Assembly: GCA_035765135.1 (NCBI GenBank)
Contig: DASTYE010000193.1
Location: 1 to 28,615, forward strand
Source: JAICNG01 sp035765135
GTDB lineage: Bacteria; Gemmatimonadota; Gemmatimonadetes; Gemmatimonadales; Gemmatimonadaceae
Length of the DNA: 28,615 bases
Reading direction: 5' to 3'
In this document: positions 15,297 to 25,298 of the stretch, in pieces
How the letters are laid out: each line of letters opens with the position of its first letter
Numbering within the stretch: position 1 is the stretch's first letter
Translations under genes and position numbers: made by a program
The notes under the pieces: generated by a model
What the model saw: the letters and a program-made list of their open reading frames with translations, nothing else
Told to the model about the DNA's origin: nothing
The model's database searches: none

Positions 15297-17600
15297 TTAG
15301 ACGGTTGCGATAGAGGGATGCTGCTCCGCGACCGCGGTCTCCGCGGGTCCACGGCGCATGATCGTCGGAATCGAATCGTAGTACAGACGGGCGAGCCGAT
15401 CGACCGGAGCGTCGATGACCCGCGCGCCGGCGCTGATGCGCAGCCGCGGAGTCTCCGTCACACGGCCAATCTCTCGCGCCGGGACACCATGTCGTTCGGC
15501 GGTCGCGATGACGCGCGCGGGATCGGGCGTGCTGACGACGATCCGCCCCTGTGCCTCGCCGAACAGTAGTGCGCGCGGCTCCAGCGTCGGCCACGCGCGG
15601 AGGTCGATGCTTGCGCCGAGCATTGCCTCACGATTGCCGATGGCGGATTCGGCCAGTGACACCGCCAGTCCACCCTCGGAGCAATCGTGCGCCGAATGAA
15701 TGAGCCGCGCGCGGATCGCCTCGATGATCGCGTCGATGAGAGCGCGCTCGCGCTCGAGATCGCACCGCGGAGGAGCGCCGGCGACGACTCCATGAATGCG
15801 CGACAGGTATTCGCTTCCGCCGATCTCGTCGGTCGGCTCGCCAAGGAGCACGATCGCATCGCCCGACTGTCGGAAGTACGCGCACGTGATGTCGTCGACG
15901 GATTCGATGAGCCCGACCATGCCGATGACCGGCGTCGGATAAACCGCGCCGATCGGGCTCTCATTGTACAGGGAGACGTTCCCGCCGGTCACTGGCGTGC
16001 CGAGGGTACGGCATGCTTCGCCGATTCCGGCGATCGCTTCGCGCAGCTGGAAATACACTTCCGGTCGCTTCGGATTGCCGAAGTTGAGGCAGTTCGTGAT
16101 GGCCTTGGGCCGCGCACCGGTGCAGGCGACGTTGCGAGCCGATTCAGCGACGGCGATGCGGCCGCCCACACGCGGATCGAGGTACACGTATCGGCCGTTG
16201 CAGTCCGTCTTGAGCGCCAGCGCGCGATTGGTTCCGCGCAGGCGCACCACCGCCGCGTCTCCACCAGGGCCGACGACCGTCCCCGTTCGGACGGTAGAGT
16301 CATACTGCGTGAAGATCCACTCCTTGCTGGCGATCGTCGGCGACGACAGCAGCTGCTCGAGCGTCCAGGTGGCGTCGCGCTCTTCCGAGCGTTCGGGGAT
16401 CGACCGCACGTCACGCTCACGCAACGCGCGGATCTCGCCGCTTTCGCGCGCCTCGGGCCGATACGTCGGACAGTCGGTCACGAGGCGCGTTCCCGGGAAC
16501 TCGGCCACGACGCGGGCGCCTTCGGTGACGCGGTACACCGGCTCGGCAATGACTTCACCGATGACGGCCGCCTCGAGATCCCATTTCCGCAGGACATCGA
16601 TGACCGCGGCCTCGTGACCCTTTCGGGCGACGACGAGCATGCGCTCCTGAGATTCGCTGAGGAGAATCTCGTAAGGCGTCATCCCCGCTTCGCGCACCGG
16701 CACCTTGGTGACGTCGATGGTGACGCCGACTTCACCGCGCGCCGCCATCTCCGCGCTCGACGACGTCAGCCCCGCGGCGCCCATGTCCTGAATGGCGACG
16801 ATGTGTCCGCTACGAATCAGCTCGAGCGATGCCTCGAGCAGCAGCTTCTCGGTGAACGGATCGCCGACCTGCACGCGCGGCCGCTTCGCGTCGCTCGCCT
16901 CGGTGAGATCCTCGGAGGCGAATGACGCGCCGTGAATTCCATCCCGTCCCGTTCGCGCCCCGACGGCGATGATCGGATTGCCGACGCCCTGGGCCACTGC
17001 GAGGATGAGCTCCTCCTCTCGCAGGAGACCCACGCACATCGCGTTGACGAGTGGGTTCCCTTCGTACGCCTCATCGAATACGACCTCGCCGGCGACGGTC
17101 GGAATGCCGACGCAATTGCCGTAGTCGCCAATCCCTTTTACGACGCCGGCGAGCAGGTAGCGCACGCGCGGGACGTCGAGTGAGCCGAAGCGCAGGGAGT
17201 TGAGCAGCGCGATCGGGCGCGCACCCATGGTGAAGACGTCGCGTAGAATACCGCCGACGCCGGTCGCCGCACCCTGATAGGGCTCGACCGCCGATGGATG
17301 ATTGTGCGACTCGATCTTGAAAGCGACGGCGAGCCCATCGCCGACGGCGATCACTCCGGCATTTTCACCGGGGCCTTGCAGCACCCACGGCGCTTCCGTG
17401 GGGAGCGTACGCAGCAGCGGACGCGAATGCTTGTAGGAGCAGTGTTCGCTCCAGAGCGCGCTGACGATCCCGAGCTCCGTGAACGTCGGCTCGCGTCCCA
17501 ACATGGAGCGCAGCCGCTCGAATTCCTCCGCCGTCAGTCCGTGTTCCGCGACCAGCGCCGGACTGATGCTGGGATCGCCGGGGCGGGGTACTGCGCCCAC
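15297..17600 (-). CDS. purL: Phosphoribosylformylglycinamidine synthase subunit PurL
   Basis: Converts FGAR to FGAM using ATP and ammonia delivered by PurQ. The 767 residues match the small PurL type that works with separate PurS and PurQ. Visible signatures are LWSEHCSYKHSR near the N-terminus and the substrate/ATP loop KIESHNHPSAVEPYQGAATGVGG. Also present are IQDMGAAGLTSSSAEMA, the second-half NCLNFGNPKRPE and VTGGNVSLYNE, and HDCSEGGLAVSLAE. The GTG start at 17600 shares a base with the stop of the preceding zinc-ribbon gene. PurS and PurQ are encoded upstream in the same operon, separated from purL by two small genes. Confidence 0.97.
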   Translation of the reverse strand: MGAVPRPGDPSISPALVAEHGLTAEEFERLRSMLGREPTFTELGIVSALWSEHCSYKHSRPLLRTLPTEAPWVLQGPGENAGVIAVGDGLAVAFKIESHNHPSAVEPYQGAATGVGGILRDVFTMGARPIALLNSLRFGSLDVPRVRYLLAGVVKGIGDYGNCVGIPTVAGEVVFDEAYEGNPLVNAMCVGLLREEELILAVAQGVGNPIIAVGARTGRDGIHGASFASEDLTEASDAKRPRVQVGDPFTEKLLLEASLELIRSGHIVAIQDMGAAGLTSSSAEMAARGEVGVTIDVTKVPVREAGMTPYEILLSESQERMLVVARKGHEAAVIDVLRKWDLEAAVIGEVIAEPVYRVTEGARVVAEFPGTRLVTDCPTYRPEARESGEIRALRERDVRSIPERSEERDATWTLEQLLSSPTIASKEWIFTQYDSTVRTGTVVGPGGDAAVVRLRGTNRALALKTDCNGRYVYLDPRVGGRIAVAESARNVACTGARPKAITNCLNFGNPKRPEVYFQLREAIAGIGEACRTLGTPVTGGNVSLYNESPIGAVYPTPVIGMVGLIESVDDITCAYFRQSGDAIVLLGEPTDEIGGSEYLSRIHGVVAGAPPRCDLERERALIDAIIEAIRARLIHSAHDCSEGGLAVSLAESAIGNREAMLGASIDLRAWPTLEPRALLFGEAQGRIVVSTPDPARVIATAERHGVPAREIGRVTETPRLRISAGARVIDAPVDRLARLYYDSIPTIMRRGPAETAVAEQHPSIATV

Positions 17601-17908
17601 TAGGGCTTCTGGCCGAAGAGCGATCCCACGAAGCGACCGATGGAGCCGCGATCGACCTGCTTGATCATGTCGATCTCACCGGCGTCGAACCACATGCCCC
17701 TGCACTCGGGGCACGTGTCCACTTTCACGTGGTGAAATTCCCGCTCCACGAGATCCGCACCACACTTCGGGCACTTCATGTAGTGCGCGGCACGCTCATT
17801 CTTGCTGCGCAGCTCATCGAGACGCGCGCGTTGCTGCTTGATCAGCTCTGCATCGAGCTTGGCGAAATACTCGTCTTCGTTGCGACTGGGCTTTTCGTCA
17901 ATGGGCAT
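17600..17908 (-). CDS. Zinc-ribbon (TFIIB-type zf) small protein
   Basis: A 102-residue cytoplasmic protein. The first 40 residues form a charged helix (DEYFAKLDAELIKQQRARLDELRSK). A CxxC-x16-CxxC zinc ribbon follows: C46, C49, C66, C69, in MKCPKCG and DTCPECRGMWFDAGEID. This matches the widespread zf-TFIIB family of bacterial small proteins, whose role is not established. The short C-terminus (RFVGSLFGQ) is amphipathic. It lies between the BamE-like gene (15-nt gap) and purL (1-nt overlap), so it must be co-expressed with FGAM synthase. A regulatory or metallochaperone role would be speculation. Confidence 0.87.
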   Translation of the reverse strand: MPIDEKPSRNEDEYFAKLDAELIKQQRARLDELRSKNERAAHYMKCPKCGADLVEREFHHVKVDTCPECRGMWFDAGEIDMIKQVDRGSIGRFVGSLFGQKP

Positions 17909-17923
17909 GCCGTGGATCCTTGA

Positions 17924-18337
17924 TCAGGGGCTTCGTGTCGTGTCGGGAGGCGGATTGGCCGGTGCCGCCGGCTGCGCCGCGCCCGAGACCGGTATGACGA
18001 GACGCTCACCCGTCGGCGCCGAGTTGACGGGCATCTTCGACTCCGGGGAGCTGCTGCGACCGCTGTACTGCCGCTCCGGCGAGCGGAAGATCGCATCGAC
18101 GACCGCATCGTTCTGCAGGATGATGAGGTCGGACATGCCGACCTCGCGCTCGCGCCCGTTCGAATAGTAGACGTACGTGAACGCTCCGGACGTGCGCTCG
18201 GCGAACGGCTTGCCGAGACGCTCGATCACCTGGGCCTTCGTCATCCCGGGATCGATGGATTGTGCGACTGCGCTCCGCACGCCGGCGGCGGCGATGGCGA
18301 TCAACAGCGCAGTACTGAGGACGATTACGCGACGCAT
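17924..18337 (-). CDS. Exported SmpA/OmlA (BamE)-like domain protein
   Basis: A 137-residue protein with a Sec signal peptide (hydrophobic 4-20, likely cleavage after AVA near 23-25). It is not a lipoprotein, as no lipobox Cys is present. Residues about 28-90 resemble the SmpA/OmlA fold: DPGMTKAQVIERLGKP, then FTYVYYSNGREREV and LIILQNDAVVDAIFRSPER. The C-terminal 45 residues are Pro/Ser/Ala-rich and probably disordered. BamE proper is an outer-membrane assembly lipoprotein; here only the fold is suggested. It lies 15 nt downstream of purQ and 15 nt upstream of the zinc-ribbon gene. Confidence 0.78.
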   Translation of the reverse strand: MRRVIVLSTALLIAIAAAGVRSAVAQSIDPGMTKAQVIERLGKPFAERTSGAFTYVYYSNGREREVGMSDLIILQNDAVVDAIFRSPERQYSGRSSSPESKMPVNSAPTGERLVIPVSGAAQPAAPANPPPDTTRSP

Positions 18338-18352
18338 GGCGACCCTCGCTGG

Positions 18353-19045
18353 TCAGGCGGCGACTCGTTCGAGCACCGAGTGGAATATACCCAATCCGTC
18401 CACTGACCCGAGAATGGGCTCTACCGCCCGCTCCGGGTGTGGCATCATTCCGAGGACGTTCCCCTCCGCGCTCACGATCCCCGCGATTGCGTGGAGCGAG
18501 CCGTTGGGGTTGGCCTCGGCGGTGAGCCCGCCATGAGCATCGACGTAGCGAAACACGACGCGCCCTTCGTTGTCGAGCCGCTCCAGGGTCGCCCGGTCGG
18601 CGACGTAACGCCCTTCGCCGTGGGCAATGGGCATCCGGAGTACCTGTCCCGGCTCGTAACGATGCGTAAACAGCGTGTCGGTGTTCTCCACGCGCAGGTG
18701 AACCGGCTTCGACACGAACTTCAGACCGCTGTTCCGCATGAGCGCACCAGGCAGCAGGTGCGCCTCGCAGAGGATCTGAAATCCATTGCAGATACCGATC
18801 ACCGGACCTCCACGTCGCGCGTGGGACGCGACTTCGTGCATGATGGGACTGAAGCGCGCGATCGCACCGGCACGCAGGTAGTCCCCATAGCTGAACCCAC
18901 CCGGAAGGATGACGACGTCCACCCCCTCCAGGTCGCGTGACTTGTGCCACAGATAGACGGCACGCTCTCCGAGCTGGTCGATAACGGCGTGATAGGCGTC
19001 GTAATCGCAGTTGGAGCCGGGGAACGTGACGATGCCGAACTTCAT
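18353..19045 (-). CDS. purQ: Phosphoribosylformylglycinamidine synthase glutaminase subunit PurQ
   Basis: Class I glutamine amidotransferase that supplies ammonia to PurL in the PurS-PurQ-PurL complex. The 230-residue protein begins MKFGIVTFPGSNCDYDAY. The nucleophile is C86 in VIGICNGFQ, with H203 and E205 in MMPHPERAVEP completing the triad. The oxyanion segment LPGGFSYGDYLRAGAIA is present. The frame is open far upstream, but the ATG at 19045, in a 4-nt overlap with the purS stop, gives the exact family N-terminus. Confidence 0.97.
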   Translation of the reverse strand: MKFGIVTFPGSNCDYDAYHAVIDQLGERAVYLWHKSRDLEGVDVVILPGGFSYGDYLRAGAIARFSPIMHEVASHARRGGPVIGICNGFQILCEAHLLPGALMRNSGLKFVSKPVHLRVENTDTLFTHRYEPGQVLRMPIAHGEGRYVADRATLERLDNEGRVVFRYVDAHGGLTAEANPNGSLHAIAGIVSAEGNVLGMMPHPERAVEPILGSVDGLGIFHSVLERVAA

Positions 19046-19317
19046 GACGCGTGTGCTCCCTCGATGGCGTGAACGCCTTCGATCTCGAAGTCCTCGGTGA
19101 CTGGGTTGGCGAGGAGCCGCTCGCACATCTCGCGGACGGACGCGTCGGCTTCCATGGCGTCCCCCGCTTCGATCTCGAGTACGATGAACCGGCCGATGCG
19201 CGTCTCCCGCACGCCGGAAAAGCCCAGGGCATGCAGCGCATCGGAGACGGCCTTGCCCTGCGGGTCGAGCAGGCCGCGGCGGGGAACGATGTGAATGGCG
19301 ACGCGGAAGAGACTCAT
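19042..19317 (-). CDS. purS: Phosphoribosylformylglycinamidine synthase subunit PurS
   Basis: Small structural subunit that bridges PurQ and PurL. The 91 residues match the family: FRVAIHIVPRRGLLDPQGKAV at the N-terminus, ALHALGFSGVRETRIGRFIVLEIE in the middle, and MCERLLANPVTEDFEIE at the end. It overlaps pssA upstream and purQ downstream by 4 nt each (ATGA). Its presence confirms the PurSQL-type multi-subunit enzyme and not the fused PurL of proteobacteria. Confidence 0.96.
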   Translation of the reverse strand: MSLFRVAIHIVPRRGLLDPQGKAVSDALHALGFSGVRETRIGRFIVLEIEAGDAMEADASVREMCERLLANPVTEDFEIEGVHAIEGAHAS

Positions 19318-20225
19318 TCGATGTCGGTAGCTCGGTTGACGGGTGGTGTCGGGCGATCGCCGCGGCCGCGGCGGCGGCGCTTGCGGCGCCCGGGTGATTC
19401 CCCAACGATGACCGGACGCATCATGCGATCGGTATCGTCGTCGTCACCTTCCTCGAACAGGGGATCCCCAGTGGGCACGCGGTCCATGAACCCCACGAGG
19501 GCCGTCTTCAGCAACCCCCAGGCAACGTACGCCATCATCGCCGGGAAGAAAAACTGGCGCGGCGCGAACAACAATCCGGCAAGTGTTCCCACGACCAGGA
19601 TGAGGCCAACGTACCCTTTCCAGGACCGGAAGCTGATGTTCGGCACCGCCGGATAGAGCACGTGGCTCACCATGAGCCAGCTCAGCACCAGCATGACACC
19701 CTTCATCACCAGCTCCCACGGCAGATCGCCGATGACAGTCTGGCTGTAGAGGGGTGTTTGGCTGAACCAGTAATACGTCGCCAGCGTCATCCCCGCGGCC
19801 GGGCTCGGTAGCCCGTGAAAGTGCGTCTTCGCGCGGCCGCCCTGCTCGACGTTGAAGCGCGCCAGGCGCATCACGACGCAAGCGATGAAGATGAAGCAGA
19901 GCAGCCACGCCCAGCCTTCGCGGTTGAGCACCGCGAAGTACATGATGAGCGCCGGGGCTACCCCGAAGGTGACGGCGTCGACGAGTGAGTCGAGCTCCGT
20001 CCCGAAACGGCTTCCCGTTTTCGTCGCGCGCGCGACGCGCCCATCGAGCGCGTCCATGATGCCCCCGAGCACGACGTAGAGCCCCGCGTCGCCATAGCTC
20101 CCTCGTGAGGCCGCGACGATGGCCCACACGCCAAAGAACAGGTTGCCGAGGGTGAAGCCGTTCGGAAGGAGAACGACCGCGCGACGCATGTCGGGGCGGG
20201 GGATGCTGGGGAGCGCCGGCATCAC
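19314..20225 (-). CDS. pssA: CDP-diacylglycerol-serine O-phosphatidyltransferase
   Basis: Integral membrane enzyme that makes phosphatidylserine from CDP-diacylglycerol and serine. The CDP-alcohol phosphotransferase signature is complete: D58, D61-G62, A65-R66, D79 and D83 in the segment starting MDALDGRVARATKTG. The 303-residue protein has about six to eight hydrophobic segments. The first follows the PNGFTLGNLFFG motif (21-32) that marks bacterial type II PssA. The last ~45 residues are charged, with an Arg-rich stretch (RRKRRRRGRG) expected to be cytoplasmic. It overlaps psd and purS by 4 nt each. Confidence 0.94.
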   Translation of the reverse strand: MMPALPSIPRPDMRRAVVLLPNGFTLGNLFFGVWAIVAASRGSYGDAGLYVVLGGIMDALDGRVARATKTGSRFGTELDSLVDAVTFGVAPALIMYFAVLNREGWAWLLCFIFIACVVMRLARFNVEQGGRAKTHFHGLPSPAAGMTLATYYWFSQTPLYSQTVIGDLPWELVMKGVMLVLSWLMVSHVLYPAVPNISFRSWKGYVGLILVVGTLAGLLFAPRQFFFPAMMAYVAWGLLKTALVGFMDRVPTGDPLFEEGDDDDTDRMMRPVIVGESPGRRKRRRRGRGDRPTPPVNRATDIE

Positions 20226-20872
20226 GACCCCAGCTCCGCGAGCACAGTTTGTCCCGCAACCGGGAAGTCGCCTACCTTCACGCGGATCCTGGAAGCGGGC
20301 GGCACGAAGACGTCGACGCGCGATCCAAACCGGATCAGCCCCATCCGCATTCCCTGTTCGGCGGCGGCCCCCACCTTGGCGTAATTGACGATGCGCCGCG
20401 CGATGAGGCCGGCGATCTGCCTGACGAGCACTCGCCCGTGCGCGGTCTCGATCCCCACCGACATTTGCTCGTTCTCGAGGCTCGCCTTGTCGGTGGCGGC
20501 GTTGAGGAACTTCCCCTTGTTGTAGTGGACGTAGGCAACCTTTCCGCTCACCGGATAGCGGTTGACGTGCACGTTGAAGACGTTCATGAAGATCGAGATG
20601 CGGAGCGCGCGCCCGCGAACGAACGCCGGCTCATCCACCTCGGCGATCTGCACGACCTTGCCATCAGCGGGCGACACCACCAGCTCCTCGCCGCGCCGCC
20701 CCGTGCGCTCCGGATCGCGAAAGAAGTACACGATCCACATCGCGAGCGCGACGAGGACGAGGGCGGCAATCCAGAACGGAACGGTGGCGCGGTTCCAGGC
20801 CAGGGCGAGCGCGGCGATCGCGGCCGCGGCGCCGATCCCGATGAAGAGCAGGCCTTCGCGCGCGACCTTCAC
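20222..20872 (-). CDS. psd: Phosphatidylserine decarboxylase (short, Psd-related type)
   Basis: Decarboxylates phosphatidylserine to phosphatidylethanolamine using a self-generated pyruvoyl group. The 216-residue protein is of the short archaeal/Bacteroidetes-like form. The N-terminus has two hydrophobic segments (about 6-25 and 31-50). RDPER, VVSPADGKVVQI (66-77) and IFMNVFNVHVNRYPVSG follow. The self-cleavage site is G183-S184 in RFGSRVDVFVP. It feeds directly on the product of pssA, with which it overlaps by 4 nt. It is preceded by purC, also with a 4-nt overlap. Confidence 0.93.
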   Translation of the reverse strand: MKVAREGLLFIGIGAAAAIAALALAWNRATVPFWIAALVLVALAMWIVYFFRDPERTGRRGEELVVSPADGKVVQIAEVDEPAFVRGRALRISIFMNVFNVHVNRYPVSGKVAYVHYNKGKFLNAATDKASLENEQMSVGIETAHGRVLVRQIAGLIARRIVNYAKVGAAAEQGMRMGLIRFGSRVDVFVPPASRIRVKVGDFPVAGQTVLAELGS

Positions 20873-21795
20873 TGCGAATCCGGCAGCTCGAGCGCGCGCC
20901 CGGTGAGGCGGGCGTATGCGTCGAGGTAGCGCTCACTGGTCGCGCGCACGACGTCGGGCGGAAGTGAAGGAGGCGGCTCCTCGCCGTTCCAGCGTCCCGC
21001 CTTTCGCTCGCCATCGAGATAGTCACGCAGCGGTTGTTTGTCGAAGCTCGGCTGCGATCTTCCCGGCTGATATCCGTCGGCCGGCCAGAAGCGGGAGCTG
21101 TCCGGCGTGAGCACTTCGTCCACGAGCAGGATCTCGCCTGACGGGGCGCGCCCGAACTCGAACTTCGTGTCGGCGATGATGATCCCGCGCGTCTCCGCGA
21201 TCTCGCGCCCTCGATCGTACACGGCGCGCGTGAGGCGCTCGAGCTCGCCCGCCACGTCGGCGCCGACGATCTCGGCCATCCGGGTCACCGTGATGTTCTC
21301 GTCGTGTCCGGTGACCGCTTTGGTGGCCGGGCTGAAGATCGGCGGCACCAAGCGGTCGCTCTCGCGTAGCCCTTTGGACAGCGGCTCGCCAGCCAGCGTT
21401 CCGTGTGCCGCATATTCCTTCCATGCGGACCCGGTGATGTACCCGCGAATCACGCACTCGATCGGAAAGATCGTCGCGCGGCGACATAGCATGGCGCGGC
21501 CGGCGATGTCCGCGCGATGCCCCTCGAGCGCGGGTACCGCAGCGATGATCTCGTCCGCGTCGGCGCTGATCATGTGATGGTGCACGAGACCGGCGAGCTG
21601 TCGGAACCACCACGCGCTGATCTGCGTGAGGACGATGCCCTTGTGAGGGATCGGCTCGCGCATGACGACGTCGAACGCGCTGACGCGGTCGGTCGCGACG
21701 AGCAGCAGCCGCTCGTCATCGATTGCGTAGATGTCGCGAACCTTGCCGCGCCCGAGCGAGCGCAGCGGGAGTCGAGTTTCGGCAAGCGCTGTCAT
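20869..21795 (-). CDS. purC: Phosphoribosylaminoimidazole-succinocarboxamide synthase (long form)
   Basis: Joins CAIR and aspartate with ATP to give SAICAR. The 308-residue protein is longer than the ~237-residue E. coli enzyme and resembles the yeast-type form in motifs and length. It carries GRGKVRDIY, LLVATDRVSAFDVVM, CVIRGYITGSAWKEY, HDENIT, IIIADTKFEFG and EVLTPDSSRFWPADGY. The C-terminal extension (FDKQPLRDYL to the end) is characteristic of that form. It overlaps purB upstream and psd downstream by 4 nt each. Confidence 0.96.
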   Translation of the reverse strand: MTALAETRLPLRSLGRGKVRDIYAIDDERLLLVATDRVSAFDVVMREPIPHKGIVLTQISAWWFRQLAGLVHHHMISADADEIIAAVPALEGHRADIAGRAMLCRRATIFPIECVIRGYITGSAWKEYAAHGTLAGEPLSKGLRESDRLVPPIFSPATKAVTGHDENITVTRMAEIVGADVAGELERLTRAVYDRGREIAETRGIIIADTKFEFGRAPSGEILLVDEVLTPDSSRFWPADGYQPGRSQPSFDKQPLRDYLDGERKAGRWNGEEPPPSLPPDVVRATSERYLDAYARLTGRALELPDSQ

Positions 21796-23224
21796 ACGCG
21801 AAGCAGCTCCGTATCCACCTCGACGGCCGGGACGCCGGCGAGGATCGGATCAATGACGTTATTGAGGAATTCATCGACCTGCTCGGGGGCACGTCCGACG
21901 AAATCCCGGGGATGAACGATGCCGCGCAGCTCGCTCACGGACACGCCGAAGCTACGGTCGGCGCCGAGCCGCTCCAGCAAATCGTTATGTTGCGCGCCAT
22001 CCTTCATGGCCTTGGCGGCGGCGAGGCTGTGCTGGCGAATGATCTCGTGCGCGGTCTGACGATCGCCGCCCGCCCGAACAGCGCGCACGATCAGCTTCTC
22101 CGTCGCCATGAACGGCAGCTCCTCGGCGATCCGCGAGCGGATGCGTGCCGCGTGCACCTCGAGCCCCGCCGCGATGTTTCCCATGAGAACGAGAATCGCG
22201 TCGGTCGCGAGGAACGATTCGGGAAGGACGAGCCGCCGGTTCGAGCTGTCGTCCAGCGTCCGCTCGAAGTACTGCACGCTGTGCGTATGATTCGCGTTCT
22301 CCTCCATCGAGATCACGAACCGCGCCAGCCCCGAGATCCGCTCGGATCGCATTGGGTTGCGCTTGTATGCCATGGCCGATGAGCCGATCTGCTCCGCCTC
22401 GAACGGCTCCTCCATTTCCCCGAACGACTGTAGCATTCGCACATCGGAGGCGAACTTGGCGGCGCTGGCCGCGATGCCGGCGACGACACCCAGCACCTGC
22501 GCATCGATTTTCCGTGTATAGGTCTGCCCGGTGACGGGCAGCGCTCGCTCGAACCCCATGGCGGCGACGACGAGCTCCTCCAGACGACGAACGCGGTCGT
22601 GATCGCCGTCGAAGATCTCGAGAAAGCTGGCCTGAGTCCCGGTCGTGCCTTTCACGCCGCGCAGTGGAAGTGACTGCACCCGATAGTCGATGTCGGCGAG
22701 GTCGAGCACGAGGTCCTGCATCCACAGCGTCGCCCGCTTGCCAACAGTCGTGAGCTGCGCCGGCTGAAGGTGCGTGTACGCGAGCGCGGGCTCGTCGCGC
22801 CACTGACGCGCGAACGAAGCCAGCGCGCGCAATGCGTCGGTGATCTTGGCGCGCAGCAGCTCCAGCCCGCGCCGAAGCAGGATGAGATCGGCGTTATCGG
22901 TGACGAAGGCGCTCGTAGCACCGAGATGAATGAACGGCCGCGCCGCGGGAGCGACATCGGCGAACGCATGGACGTGAGCCATGACGTCGTGCCGGAATCG
23001 CCGCTCGTATGCCGCGACCTTCTCGAAGTCGACGTCATCGACGTGCGCGCGCATCTGCGCTATGGCGTCGTCCGGAATCGGCACGCCGAGCTCGCGCTCC
23101 TTCTCGGCCAGCGTCACCCAGAGCCTGCGCCACAGTCCGTACCGGATTTGCGGCGACCATAGCTCGAGCATCGCGGCCGACGCATAGCGCTCACCGAGTG
23201 GCGACACGTAGCGGGTACGCTGCG

Positions 23225-23228
<4 letters not shown>
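21792..23228 (-). CDS. purB: Adenylosuccinate lyase (animal/yeast-like subtype)
   Basis: Cleaves SAICAR to AICAR and adenylosuccinate to AMP. The 478-residue protein belongs to the fumarase/aspartase superfamily. It has RHDVMAHVHAFAD, IHLGATSAFVTDNADL, THLQPAQLTTVGKR, GVKGTTGTQASFLE and the signature GSSAMAYKRNPMRSER. These segments resemble the animal and yeast enzymes more than E. coli or Bacillus PurB, and the length agrees (human 484). One residue of the signature, Pro in GSSAMPYKRN as I recall it, is Ala here. It overlaps htrA and purC by 4 nt each. Confidence 0.95.
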
Positions 23229-24628
<1,400 letters not shown>

Positions 24629-24629
24629 A

Positions 24630-25298
24630 TCAGACTCCCGCGCGCGACCGGGCCACGCGCTTGCTCCAGTCATGAAGAAATTGATCGACTCCACGATCCG
24701 TCAGTGGATGAACCAGCATGGTGCGCAGCACTGATGGAGGCACAGAGGCCGCATCGGCACCCGCGCGCGCGCATCCGATGAAATGAAGCGGTGTGCGAAG
24801 CGAGGCGGCGAGGATTTCGCACTCCAACTCATAGTGCGCGAAGATCTCCCGGGTCTGCTGAACCACCGATATGCCGTCTTGTGCGATGTCCTCCAGCCGC
24901 CCCACGAACGGACTCACGTAGCGCGCACCCGACTTCGCGGCCAGCATCGCCTGCGCCGGCGTGAACACCAGCGTGGTGCACACCCGAATTCCCTCCGACG
25001 CGAGGCGGCGCGTGGCGATGATCCCGTCCTCGAGCATCGGAACCATCACGATGATCGAGTCGGCGACCTTCGCGAGGTCCTTCCCCTCGCGGTAGATCCC
25101 TTCGGCATCGACCGCCACCACCTCCGCGCCGACCGGCCCGCTGACCGATCGCGTGATTTCGACGAGGTGATCGCGGGGATCCGTTTCCGCGTCCTCCTGC
25201 GCCAGCAGCGTCGGATTCGTCGTCACGCCATCGATGAGCCCCGCGCCCGTGGCCCAGAGAATGTCGGGCAGGGAAGCCGTGTCGAGGAAGATTTTCAT
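24630..25298 (-). CDS. Transaldolase/fructose-6-phosphate aldolase family protein lacking the Schiff-base Lys
   Basis: A 222-residue TIM-barrel protein. It has nearly all FSA/TalC family landmarks: FLDTA (4-8), GVTTNPTLL (24-32), LVFTPAQAMLAAKSGARYVSPFVGRLEDI, ILAASLRTP and HPLTDRGVDQFLHDW. The conserved V-K-(I/V)-P strand that holds the Schiff-base lysine (K85 in E. coli FsaA) reads IIVMVP, so residue 85 is Met (ATG codon at 25046-25044). One base change from AAG would account for this. Classical aldolase/transaldolase catalysis is therefore doubtful. The rest of the gene is intact and in frame, so it is not an ordinary pseudogene. It overlaps truA by 4 nt and precedes htrA by 1 nt. Confidence 0.88.
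   Translation of the reverse strand: MKIFLDTASLPDILWATGAGLIDGVTTNPTLLAQEDAETDPRDHLVEITRSVSGPVGAEVVAVDAEGIYREGKDLAKVADSIIVMVPMLEDGIIATRRLASEGIRVCTTLVFTPAQAMLAAKSGARYVSPFVGRLEDIAQDGISVVQQTREIFAHYELECEILAASLRTPLHFIGCARAGADAASVPPSVLRTMLVHPLTDRGVDQFLHDWSKRVARSRAGV

Noticed and set aside
15687..16925. 412-codon plus-strand open frame
   Set aside because: Antisense to purL; its Arg/Asp/His-rich composition is a mirror of purL codons and it has no domain.
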